Assembly: GCA_020636745.1 (NCBI GenBank)
Contig: JACJXH010000002.1
Location: 1 to 64,000, forward strand
DNA from: Lentimicrobiaceae bacterium
GTDB taxonomy: Bacteria; Bacteroidota; Bacteroidia; Bacteroidales; Lentimicrobiaceae
Length of the DNA: 64,000 bases
Direction of reading: 5' to 3'
Shown here: in pieces, positions 45,602 to 53,775 of the stretch
Position numbering within the stretch: the stretch's first letter is position 1
How the letters are laid out: each line of letters starts with the position of its first letter
The notes under the pieces: model-generated
Told to the model about the DNA's origin: nothing
Database searches by the model: none
What the model saw: only the letters and a program-made list of their open reading frames with translations
Program-made: the position numbers and the translations under genes

Positions 45602-46504
45602 ATGGAAGAACAGATCAGAAGTTTATTATTTAATCCGGTAATAGGAAAGCTTGTTACAGTTTTCCTGGGAATTGCAATTATATGGCTGTTAATTAAATTG
45701 CTGCAGCGTAATCTTTTCTCAAAAATCAAAGAAAATAACAGTCGTTACAGGGCAAGGAAGGTTTCTGGCTTTTTGGGTTACTTTCTTACTATCGTGCTGG
45801 TAACTTTAGTTTTCAGCGATAAACTCGGAGGGCTCACAATTGCTCTTGGTGTTGCTGGGGCTGGTATCGCATTTGCCCTGCAGGAGGTTATTGCTTCATT
45901 TGCAGGATGGATGGTTGTTATGTTTGGAGGATTTTATAAAACTGGCGACAGGGTTCAATTGGGTGGTATTAAGGGAGATGTAATGGATATTGGCATTTTA
46001 AGAACCACTATTATGGAAACAGGCCAATGGGTAGATGGCGATCTTTATAACGGACGTATTGTTTTGGTCGCCAATAGCTTTGTTTTTAAAGAACCCGTAT
46101 ATAATTATTCAGGGGATTTTCCTTTTTTATGGGATGAAATCAAAATCCCGATTCAATATGGAAGTAATTATGAGAAAACAAAAAATATTCTGCTAAATGT
46201 GGGAAAGGAAGTAATTGGGGATTTTTCTGAAAAATCATTAGAAAAATGGACTTATCTGCAAAGTAAGTATCGCCTTGAGGATGCCCAAACCGAGCCAATG
46301 GTCTCTCTTGTTGCCAATGATAACTGGGTTGAGTTTACATTAAGATATATTGTAAATTTTAGGCGTAGAAGAACAACCAAAAGTGAGCTCTTTACGAAAA
46401 TCCTTACTGATATTGAGGCAACTGAAGGTGAAATTAAATTTGCATCGGCGACTTTTCATCTGGTTGAAGCTCCTGAATTTAAAGTGAAAGTTACTAATGC
46501 ATAA
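45602..46504 (+). CDS. MscS-family mechanosensitive channel, short
   Basis: This 300-residue minimal MscS-type channel has three membrane helices (about 14-34, 53-70, 75-110). The third carries the pore signature GVAGAGIAFALQEVIASFAGWMVV, followed by the beta domain (YKTGDRVQLGGIKGDVMDIG). ATG 45602 is chosen. The frame stays open to 45392 but overlaps the previous gene. It is in operon with the large MscS. Two different channels in tandem suggest graded osmotic responses. Confidence 0.92.
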   Translation: MEEQIRSLLFNPVIGKLVTVFLGIAIIWLLIKLLQRNLFSKIKENNSRYRARKVSGFLGYFLTIVLVTLVFSDKLGGLTIALGVAGAGIAFALQEVIASFAGWMVVMFGGFYKTGDRVQLGGIKGDVMDIGILRTTIMETGQWVDGDLYNGRIVLVANSFVFKEPVYNYSGDFPFLWDEIKIPIQYGSNYEKTKNILLNVGKEVIGDFSEKSLEKWTYLQSKYRLEDAQTEPMVSLVANDNWVEFTLRYIVNFRRRRTTKSELFTKILTDIEATEGEIKFASATFHLVEAPEFKVKVTNA

Positions 46505-46801
46505 TCCCCCCCTTCTCAGTTAAATAGTAATTTGGATTATGCTTTACTCTTTTTTTATTGAGGTCAAAAAGTACTCGCAAATGGAGCTGTTTTGTCTATA
46601 ATGATATTTATTTAGGCAATAAGCTTTTGATATTGAAACTGAGTCTTTCTCAGTGTCAGATGATGTGTCTAAAGAATTGTTTACATGAATTCAACCAATT
46701 AATTATTAAACTTTTCAGAAGTTTTTTATTGATTTTATGGATTTGAGAAGTTTTGTGCATCTCTATAACAAAACCAGTTCTCACTTCTAAAACAAAAAGC
46801 C
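46505..46801. other. AT-rich intergenic region, C8 tract
   Basis: 297 bp with no supported gene. It contains eight C at 46506-46513 directly after the channel stop and AT-rich DNA that probably carries the promoter of the TonB-like gene. Confidence 0.4.
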
Positions 46802-47479
46802 ATGGAATCAAGGAAAACCAACAGCGCTGACCTTGAAAGGAAACGCACCGTTTTTTTTCAATTAGGTCTTATCATTGCCGTAAGTACTGCACTTGCTGCT
46901 TTTGAATGGAAAACGCCGGATTACAGCCGTGTTCAGCTCCCTGAAAGGTCAGCCATTGAGCCTGACGAAGAATGGATCAATATAATTGTTGAGAAAAAAC
47001 CGGAACCGCCCAGGCCCGTGAATACAACCCTGATGAAAACCGTTGAGGATAATCGCACCGTTCTGGTTGATATTAAAGTGGTTTCCGAAATTGATCCCGC
47101 CGATTTCGTTGAACCCTATGTGATGCCTGAATTGGTACCTGAAGAACCTGCTGACAATGCTGATCCGTTTGTTGTTGTGGAACAAATGCCTGAATTTCCC
47201 GGAGGCGATATCGCACTCAGAAAATATTTGGCTGAGCATACAGTTTATCCGCGTATGGCAAAAGAATCAGGCATTTCAGGAACAGTTTATGTCACATTTG
47301 TTATTGAAAAAAGCGGTAAGGTTTCGTCTGTGGATGTATTGCGAGGCGTTTCAGGGGGTTGCACCGAAGAGGCCGTAAGGGTTGTTAGCGAAATGCCCGA
47401 TTGGAATCCAGGCCTGCAACGGGGCAAACCGGTAAGAGTCAGACTGAATCTTCCGGTCAGGTTTATGTTGCTCAATTAA
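46802..47479 (+). CDS. TonB-family energy transducer
   Basis: This 225-residue protein has a short cytoplasmic N-terminus, one membrane helix (about residues 17-37), a P/E/V-rich periplasmic spacer and a TonB C-terminal domain (about 127-225, QMPEFPGGDIALRKYL to LPVRFMLLN). This is the standard layout of Bacteroidota TonB proteins that link the proton motive force to TonB-dependent receptors. No exbB/exbD lie nearby. The C-terminal block is strikingly similar to those at 41667 and 47649. Confidence 0.92.
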   Translation: MESRKTNSADLERKRTVFFQLGLIIAVSTALAAFEWKTPDYSRVQLPERSAIEPDEEWINIIVEKKPEPPRPVNTTLMKTVEDNRTVLVDIKVVSEIDPADFVEPYVMPELVPEEPADNADPFVVVEQMPEFPGGDIALRKYLAEHTVYPRMAKESGISGTVYVTFVIEKSGKVSSVDVLRGVSGGCTEEAVRVVSEMPDWNPGLQRGKPVRVRLNLPVRFMLLN

Positions 47480-47648
47480 TGGCTTCTTTCACCTGTTCTA
47501 TTCCCGGTAACAGATGATTGTCTTTTTCCGGTGTCTGTTTTTTCATTTCACTTCTGATTGTTTTTTTTCCTCTGCACACCGGCTGAGCCACTGATGGTAT
47601 GTCAGAATTTAAAATAAATACAGTTAAACTCATTCAAACACTTCAACC

Positions 47649-49970
47649 ATGAAACTCCAACTTCATTTCAAACCCGATTACCTCTTTTTATTCGTAATCG
47701 TTACGTTCATTATATCAGGCATCAGCAGTTTATCTGTTGGACAGGAGGCCGGTTCCGATAAGCCATCTGCACCTTTTTTTATAATTCCTGATAATGAAAC
47801 AAATGAATCGCTGCCACTTTTATCAACCGCTGCCGATATTCAGGTTTCAGGTGTCATTGCGCTGACAACTGTAAAACAGGTTTATTGCAACCGTGGGTTA
47901 AAAGCCATCGAGGCGGTTTACGTTTTTCCAGGTTCAACTGGCGCTGCGGTCCATGCGCTGAAAATGAAAATTGGTGAACGAACCATTATGGCTAAAATTG
48001 AGGAGCGTGAAAAAGCCCGGCACGATTATACCCAGGCATTGAATGAGGGGCATTCTGCAGCTCTGCTCGAGCAACACCGGCCCAATGTTTTTCAGATGAA
48101 TGTGGCCAATATTATGCCAGGCGATCTGGTGGAGGTTGAACTGATGTACACCGAGGTACTCGTGCCCCGCGAGGGGATTTATACTTTTACTTTTCCTGCT
48201 GTTGTCGGACCCAGATATGAAAGTGAAAGCGGAAACGGGATACAAAACCCCGGGTGGAACGAAAACCCGTATCTCAATGAAGGAGAACTTCCATCCTATA
48301 CTTTTAAACTTTCCTGCAATATTGCTTCTGCAATGCCTCTCAAACAGGTAAAAAGCACTTCGCACAGAATAAACGCAGATTTTAAAGATAAAAAATCGGT
48401 AAATATTCAACTGGATGAAAGTGAAATGTATGGCGGCAACCGCGATTTTATCCTTCAATACCGTCTGGGAGGCGAAGGCATTGAAAGTGGGTTGTGGCTT
48501 TACAGCGATGAAAAGGAAAATTATTTTATGGCAAGCATTCAGCCGCCCGACAAGATCGCACCCGGGATGGTTCTTCCGCGAGAGTACATATTTATTGTAG
48601 ATGTTTCAGGGTCTATGTATGGCTTTCCGCTGAATGTTTCAAAAAGGCTTATCAACGAGCTGCTCAGCGGCCTTAAAGCTTCCGATTGCTTCAATATTCT
48701 CTTTTTTGCCGGAAGCAACAATTTGTTTGCCGATAAACCGGTTCCGGCCACTGCCGAAAATGTGAAAAAGGCCATCAGAATGCTTGACAGCCAATCGGGG
48801 AGTGGCGGCACCGAATTGCTTCCTGCATTAAAACGGGCTTTATCAATGGAAGCCAACCCTGAATATGCCAGAACATTTGTAGTAGCGACAGATGGGTTTG
48901 TGAGCGTTGAGAAAGAGGCCTTCGGACTTATTCAATCAAACCTGAACAAAGCCAGCTTTTTTGCATTTGGAATCGGTTCTTCGGTAAACCGGTATCTTAT
49001 TGAAGGCCTGGCTCATGCAGGCGCAGGTGAGGCTTTTATCATTACAAATGAAACAGAAGCCAATGCTAAAGCAGCCGAATTTGTGAAGTATATCAACTCA
49101 CCGTTGCTTACAGGTATTGATGTGTCATTCAATGGATTTGATGTTTATGATGTGGAGCCTGTTGCTGTTCCTGATCTCTTTTTATCGAGACCGGTTGTTA
49201 TTTTTGGCAAATACCGCGGGAATGCTACAGGTAATATTACACTCAGAGGCCACCATGGTTCAGGTCTTTTTCAAAAAACAATATCTGTAGAAACGGAAAA
49301 ACCATCTGCCGGGAATCAGGCTCTTAAATATTTATGGGCGCGTGAAAGAATCAGGATGGCCGATGATTATGCGGGTGAAAGTGATGGTGTTCCCGATGAA
49401 ATAAAAGCACAGATTACAAAACTTGGGTTGGAGTATAATTTGCTAACAGCTTATACATCTTTTGTGGCTGTTGATAGTGAGCAGCGTAATATCAATGGTG
49501 CTTTTTCCACTGTTAGGCAGCCATTGCCACTGCCTCAGGGCGTGAGCCATTATGCAGTTGGCAGTTCGGCAACGGGTGGTTCAGCTTTGAAACTGAGCAG
49601 GAGAAATTCAGATGCAGCCTGTATGCCTCTGGTTGAAGAAACTGAAGCGTTGTCAGATGACGAGGCTGTGTTGATGGTAAATGAATCAATGCCTGAATTT
49701 CCGGGAGGCCCCAAAGCCATGGAACAATTTATGAAAACCCATATTAAAATTCCTGTTGAAGCGTTAAAGTACCTGATTTCTGGCAAAGTAGTAGTGCAGT
49801 TTACAGTGAATACTGACGGAACAATCAGCGACATACAGGTGCTCAGGTCACTCGGCTATGGTTGCGATGAAGAGGCCATCAGACTCATAAAATCAATGCC
49901 CGCCTGGAAACCGGGGAAACAGCATGGTGTGGCTGTCAGAACAAAGATGCAGCTGCCGGTCAGTTTCTGA
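47649..49970 (+). CDS. VIT-VWA-TonB fusion protein
   Basis: This 773-residue protein has an N-terminal hydrophobic signal or anchor (about 10-33). A VIT domain (about 55-185) follows, with the typical VKQVYCNRGLKAIEAVYVFP and LLEQHRPNVFQMNVANIMPGD blocks. A VWA domain (about 310-490) has an intact MIDAS DVSGSM (D318, S320, S322), and the C-terminal TonB domain (about 675-773) starts MPEFPGGPKAM. VIT-VWA proteins bind ligands via a metal site, and TonB domains contact outer-membrane receptors. The combination could form a large periplasmic coupling or adhesion device. The C-terminal TonB block may descend from the adjacent tonB-like gene by duplication. Confidence 0.88.
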   Translation: MKLQLHFKPDYLFLFVIVTFIISGISSLSVGQEAGSDKPSAPFFIIPDNETNESLPLLSTAADIQVSGVIALTTVKQVYCNRGLKAIEAVYVFPGSTGAAVHALKMKIGERTIMAKIEEREKARHDYTQALNEGHSAALLEQHRPNVFQMNVANIMPGDLVEVELMYTEVLVPREGIYTFTFPAVVGPRYESESGNGIQNPGWNENPYLNEGELPSYTFKLSCNIASAMPLKQVKSTSHRINADFKDKKSVNIQLDESEMYGGNRDFILQYRLGGEGIESGLWLYSDEKENYFMASIQPPDKIAPGMVLPREYIFIVDVSGSMYGFPLNVSKRLINELLSGLKASDCFNILFFAGSNNLFADKPVPATAENVKKAIRMLDSQSGSGGTELLPALKRALSMEANPEYARTFVVATDGFVSVEKEAFGLIQSNLNKASFFAFGIGSSVNRYLIEGLAHAGAGEAFIITNETEANAKAAEFVKYINSPLLTGIDVSFNGFDVYDVEPVAVPDLFLSRPVVIFGKYRGNATGNITLRGHHGSGLFQKTISVETEKPSAGNQALKYLWARERIRMADDYAGESDGVPDEIKAQITKLGLEYNLLTAYTSFVAVDSEQRNINGAFSTVRQPLPLPQGVSHYAVGSSATGGSALKLSRRNSDAACMPLVEETEALSDDEAVLMVNESMPEFPGGPKAMEQFMKTHIKIPVEALKYLISGKVVVQFTVNTDGTISDIQVLRSLGYGCDEEAIRLIKSMPAWKPGKQHGVAVRTKMQLPVSF

Positions 49971-49995
49971 TTTACCGATATTTACATGTAATATA

Positions 49996-50030
49996 AACAG
50001 CAGAACCATCTGTTTCGTGGTTCTGCTGTT
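49996..50030 (+). terminator. Terminator after the VIT-VWA-TonB gene
   Basis: A perfect 13-bp stem (49996-50008 with 50018-50030), 9-nt loop, followed by GCCTGTTTTA. It lies 25 bp after the stop. Confidence 0.75.
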
Positions 50031-50202
50031 GCCTGTTTTATAGTCGCAGTGATGGTTTGCAGTGAAGCCATTCCATTGGTATTTCGCTTTAAACATATGT
50101 AAGTCTATGTATGTGAAAATCAAAACCTTAATTAGAATGATTATATATTGGAAACGGTAAGATAATTTCTTCAATATCCTTCACTATTAACAAATTAGTA
50201 TA

Positions 50203-50210
50203 TACTTTTG
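50203..50210 (+). promoter_or_regulatory. Candidate -7 box for the methylmalonyl-CoA operon
   Basis: TACTTTTG, an exact TAnnTTTG match, 105 bp upstream of the epimerase ATG. It would give a leader of about 100 nt containing the inverted repeats at 50227-50277. Confidence 0.45.
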
Positions 50211-50226
50211 CCGAAAATTTCAGGCA

Positions 50227-50277
50227 CCTGAAAAAGCCCCTGTGCACAATTTTTAAATTAAGCGTTTGTTTCAGGGG
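50227..50277 (+). promoter_or_regulatory. Leader with two mutually exclusive stems
   Basis: TTTCAGGGG at 50269-50277 can pair either with CCTGAAA (50227-50233) or with CCCCTG (50237-50242). The two pairings share bases, so only one can form. It sits in the leader of the methylmalonyl-CoA operon. A regulatory switch is possible, but so is chance. Confidence 0.3.
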
Positions 50278-50315
50278 AAAATAATGTATTGAGCTGAAAC
50301 AATAAACATTTTAAG

Positions 50316-50726
50316 ATGAAACCAACACATATCGAACACATTGGCATTGCCGTTAAAAGTCTGGAAGAAAGCATTCCTTACTATGAAAACGTACTTGGAC
50401 TAACTTGCTACGCTGTTGAAGAAGTAAAAGATCAACGGGTGAAAACTGCATTTTTTATGGTAGGTCAGACCAAAATTGAGTTACTTGAATCAACCGATCC
50501 TGAGGGTCCAATTGGTAAATTCCTGGAGAAAAAGGGAGAGGGTATCCATCACATGGCATTTGCCGTTGAGAATCTGGAACAAGGGTTGGCCGAAACTGCA
50601 GAAAAAGGCATACAGCTGATCGATAAACAGCCCCGTATGGGTGCCGAGGGTCTGCATATTGCATTTCTTCATCCAAAATCCACATTTGGAGTGCTTACCG
50701 AACTGTGTGAAAACAAAAGCAAATAA
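50316..50726 (+). CDS. mce: Methylmalonyl-CoA epimerase
   Basis: This 136-residue VOC-fold enzyme interconverts (R)- and (S)-methylmalonyl-CoA. The N-terminal IEHIGIAVKSLEESIPYYENVLG, KIELLES, GEGIHHMAFAV and LTELCE blocks carry the metal ligands (His in EHIG, Glu in IELLE, His in IHHMAF, Glu near the C-terminus). It is the first gene of a decarboxylase operon and feeds (S)-methylmalonyl-CoA to it. Confidence 0.95.
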   Translation: MKPTHIEHIGIAVKSLEESIPYYENVLGLTCYAVEEVKDQRVKTAFFMVGQTKIELLESTDPEGPIGKFLEKKGEGIHHMAFAVENLEQGLAETAEKGIQLIDKQPRMGAEGLHIAFLHPKSTFGVLTELCENKSK

Positions 50727-50750
50727 TAAATTACTATATAAACAACCAAA

Positions 50751-50796
50751 AGCGAAATTGTAACTACAGGCCCATCAGGGCTTTTAGTTTTTCGCT
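50751..50796 (+). other. Stem-loop between mce and mmdA
   Basis: An inner GCCC-ATCA-GGGC hairpin (50770-50781) followed by TTTT lies inside an outer stem AGCGAAA / TTTCGCT (50751-50757 with 50790-50796). It may attenuate or process the operon transcript between the two genes. Confidence 0.4.
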
Positions 50797-50812
50797 CAAA
50801 ATCAACAGTTAA

Positions 50813-52372
50813 ATGGCTTTTGAAGACAAGATTAAAGAACTTCTCGATAAAAGAGAACAGGCCAAACTGGGCGGCGGCCAGAAAAGGATTGATTCACAGC
50901 ACGCCAAGGGAAAATTAACAGCACGTGAACGCATTGAACTCCTGCTTGACGAAGGCAGTTTCGAAGAGTTTGACATGTTTGTAACCCACCGCTGCACCAA
51001 TTTTGGAATTGAGAAGCAGGAATTTCTTTCTGATGGTGTAGTTACAGGCCACGGAACCATCGACGGCAGGGTGGTTTATGTTTTTTCACAGGATTTCACC
51101 GTTTTTGGCGGCTCACTTTCCGAAACCTTTGCCAATAAAATCTGTAAAGTAATGGATCAGGCTATGAAAGTTGGTGCACCACTTATTGGTATCAACGATT
51201 CCGGCGGAGCCCGCATTCAGGAAGGAGTGAACAGTTTGGCCGGATATGCTGAAATTTTTGAACGCAACATTCTGGCTTCTGGTGTTATTCCGCAGATTTC
51301 AGCCATTTTTGGCCCTTGTGCAGGCGGCGCTGTTTATTCACCGGCTCTCACCGACTTTATTGTTATGAGTAAAGGTACCAGCAATATGTTTGTTACCGGA
51401 CCCAAAGTTGTTAAAACTGTTACCGGCGAAGTAGTGACTGAAGAAGAACTGGGCGGCGCTATGGTGCATGGTTCCAAATCAGGTATTTCACACTTTGTTG
51501 CCGACGATGAAAAAGAAGGCATCGGACTTATCAGAAAGCTTATCAGCTTCCTGCCGCAGAATAACCTTGAAGATCCCCCATTGGCCAATTGTACCGATCC
51601 GATTGACAGGCTCGACGAATCATTAAACTATATCATTCCCGATAATCCTAACAAGCCTTATGATGTAAAGGATGTTATTCATTCTATTGCTGATTACGGC
51701 GAATTTCTTGAAATCCAGCGGCATTATGCGCCTAACATTGTTACCGGTTATGCCAGGTTTAATGGTATTTCAGTAGGTATTGTAGCCAACCAGCCTAACT
51801 ATCTCGCCGGCGTACTCGATATCAATGCTTCGCGCAAAGCGGCCCGTTTTGTAAGATTCTGCGATGCTTTTAATATTCCGATTCTTACCCTTGTTGATGT
51901 GCCTGGTTTCCTTCCGGGAACTGCTCAGGAGTACGGTGGAATTATCATCCACGGTGCCAAGTTGCTTTACGCATACGGCGAAGCTACAGTTCCCAAAGTT
52001 ACTGTTGTGCTGCGCAAAGCATACGGCGGAGCTTATTGTGTTATGAGCTCGAAACACCTGCGCGGAGATATCAACTACGCATGGCCGGGAGCTGAAATCG
52101 CAGTTATGGGACCCAAAGGTGCTACAGAAGTACTGCAGAGTAAAAAACTGGCAGAACTGACTGATCCGCAGGAACGCGAAGATTTTGTTCGCAAGAGCGA
52201 AGATGAGTATAAGGACAAATTTGCCAATCCTTACAATGCAGCCAAATATGGTTATATTGATGATGTGATTGAACCGCGCAATACACGTTTCCGCATTATC
52301 AGGGCATTGCAGGCTTTAGCCACCAAAAAGGATGTGAATCCGCCCAAAAAACATTCAAACATTCCTTTATAA
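50813..52372 (+). CDS. mmdA: Methylmalonyl-CoA decarboxylase / acyl-CoA carboxylase carboxyltransferase subunit
   Basis: This 519-residue carboxyltransferase has two crotonase-like halves. Visible blocks are KLTARERIELLLDEGSF, the N-half oxyanion site GINDSGGARIQEGV, and the C-half VDVPGFLPGTAQEYGGIIIHGAKLLYA and GGAYCVMSSKHLRGD. It moves CO2 between methylmalonyl-CoA and biotin. The neighbours are a gamma subunit, a biotin carrier and a membrane beta subunit, and no biotin carboxylase is present. It should therefore work in the decarboxylation direction as part of a Na+ pump, although it also resembles propionyl-CoA carboxylase beta. Confidence 0.93.
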   Translation: MAFEDKIKELLDKREQAKLGGGQKRIDSQHAKGKLTARERIELLLDEGSFEEFDMFVTHRCTNFGIEKQEFLSDGVVTGHGTIDGRVVYVFSQDFTVFGGSLSETFANKICKVMDQAMKVGAPLIGINDSGGARIQEGVNSLAGYAEIFERNILASGVIPQISAIFGPCAGGAVYSPALTDFIVMSKGTSNMFVTGPKVVKTVTGEVVTEEELGGAMVHGSKSGISHFVADDEKEGIGLIRKLISFLPQNNLEDPPLANCTDPIDRLDESLNYIIPDNPNKPYDVKDVIHSIADYGEFLEIQRHYAPNIVTGYARFNGISVGIVANQPNYLAGVLDINASRKAARFVRFCDAFNIPILTLVDVPGFLPGTAQEYGGIIIHGAKLLYAYGEATVPKVTVVLRKAYGGAYCVMSSKHLRGDINYAWPGAEIAVMGPKGATEVLQSKKLAELTDPQEREDFVRKSEDEYKDKFANPYNAAKYGYIDDVIEPRNTRFRIIRALQALATKKDVNPPKKHSNIPL

Positions 52373-52382
52373 TCCGGCAGTA

Positions 52383-53285
52383 ATGACAAAAATCAATAAA
52401 ACAATCAGATACTCAGGTGTTTTTATTGCACTTGTGCTCGTGTTGTTTGCCGGTAATACCTATTCGCAAAGTACACGCGACCTCAGAATCAATGAAATTC
52501 TGGCAGTCAACGACTCCAATTATGTGGATGACTATGGTCAGCGCAGCGGATGGATTGAAATTTTTAATTCGGCTTACAACACGGTTGATATAGGAGGTTC
52601 CTATATTTCAAATGACCCTGCAAATCCCAGGAAGTATTATATTCCCAAGGGAGACCCTATTACAAAAATTGCACCCAGAAATTACCTGGTATTTTTTGCA
52701 GATAATATGCCTACAAGAGGAATTCTTCATCTGAATTTCTTACTTAATGACTCCTCAAACCATATTGCCATTTATGAAGGCAATGGCAAAGTTCTTATTG
52801 ATGCAGTTAAACTGGGACCACAGCTTCCAGATGTATCTTACGGCAGGTTAGAGGATGGCAAAAGTGAATGGGGTACGCTTGAAAAAACAACTCCGCTGGC
52901 CAATAATTATACAGGAATTTTAGTTTCAGCAGGTGAGAAATTTGTTGAAATGGATCCTTTCGGTGTAGGGATGGCAACAATTGCGATGTCGGTTGTATTT
53001 ACCGCTTTGCTTTTGTTATACATTGTATTTAAAAACACCAAGAGAATTTACGGCATTAACCTGAAAAAAGTATTCACCAGGGAAAGCAAGAAAGAACCTG
53101 TGGTTGTGAAAGTTACTGAAGAGGAAATTTCAGGCGAGGTAAATGCGGCTATTGCCATGGCATTGCACCTGTATATCAATCAGCTTCACGATTATGAAGA
53201 AACGGTGCTTACCATTAAAAAAGTGGCCCGTACCTATTCGCCATGGAGCTCAAAGATTTATGGTCTGAATAAATTTCCACGATAG
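52383..53285 (+). CDS. Lamin-tail-domain/OadG fusion, decarboxylase gamma-type subunit
   Basis: This 300-residue protein starts 10 bp after mmdA. It has a signal peptide (about 1-28) and an exported lamin tail domain (about 34-175, LRINEILAVN and WIEIFN). One membrane helix (about 198-218) follows, then a cytoplasmic OadG-like tail (about 250-300) with AIAMALHLY and WSSKIYGLNKF. OadG subunits assemble the Na+-translocating decarboxylase. The extracytoplasmic LTD domain is an extra feature whose role is unknown. Placement between alpha and biotin subunits supports the assignment. Confidence 0.85.
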   Translation: MTKINKTIRYSGVFIALVLVLFAGNTYSQSTRDLRINEILAVNDSNYVDDYGQRSGWIEIFNSAYNTVDIGGSYISNDPANPRKYYIPKGDPITKIAPRNYLVFFADNMPTRGILHLNFLLNDSSNHIAIYEGNGKVLIDAVKLGPQLPDVSYGRLEDGKSEWGTLEKTTPLANNYTGILVSAGEKFVEMDPFGVGMATIAMSVVFTALLLLYIVFKNTKRIYGINLKKVFTRESKKEPVVVKVTEEEISGEVNAAIAMALHLYINQLHDYEETVLTIKKVARTYSPWSSKIYGLNKFPR

Positions 53286-53328
53286 TTCTTTCTGTTTAAG
53301 TCCTGAAATCATTTAAAAGTTTTAAAGA

Positions 53329-53772
53329 ATGAAAAAATTTAAATTCACTATAAACGGCAATGTTTACGAGGTAGATATTCAATCTATTGAAGATAATATA
53401 GCCGAAATCGAAGTTAATGGTACTACCTATCAGGTTGAGGTTGATAAAATGGTTCAGTCAACCAAAACGCCAAAACTGGTAAGGTCGGTAAGTGTTCCTT
53501 CAACTGATTCGGAGCCCAGCATTGCCAAAACGTCAAGCCCGGCTACTCCCAAAGGAACCGGAAGCATTAAATCACCGCTGCCTGGCGTTATTCTTGATTT
53601 GCATGTACGCGAAGGCGATGCCGTTAAGGTTGGTCAGAAACTCATTACCCTTGAAGCTATGAAAATGGAAAACAACATCAATGCCGATAAGGAAGGTAAA
53701 GTGGTTTCGTTGAAAGTTCATAAAGGCGATTCTGTCATGGAAGGTGATGTTCTTATTGTAATAGGAGATTAA
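53329..53772 (+). CDS. Biotin carboxyl carrier protein subunit
   Basis: This 147-residue protein has a short N-terminal beta domain (about 1-45), a flexible S/T/P/K linker (about 50-78) and a C-terminal biotinyl domain (about 80-147) with the biotinylation motif EAMKMEN (K112). It carries CO2 from the carboxyltransferase to the membrane beta subunit, whose gene starts 3 bp downstream. Confidence 0.94.
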   Translation: MKKFKFTINGNVYEVDIQSIEDNIAEIEVNGTTYQVEVDKMVQSTKTPKLVRSVSVPSTDSEPSIAKTSSPATPKGTGSIKSPLPGVILDLHVREGDAVKVGQKLITLEAMKMENNINADKEGKVVSLKVHKGDSVMEGDVLIVIGD

Positions 53773-53775
53773 AGC

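Noticed and set aside
46558..46746. Open frame of 62 codons before the TonB-like gene
   Set aside because: It is in AT-rich intergenic DNA with many rare-looking hydrophobic codons and no start signal.
47934..48458. Open frame of 174 codons antisense to the VIT-VWA-TonB gene
   Set aside because: It is the complement of a clear VIT domain and its own residues show no family features.
50813..53772. Propionyl-CoA carboxylase operon
   Set aside because: No biotin carboxylase subunit is present and a Na+-pump beta subunit follows, so decarboxylation is the better reading.
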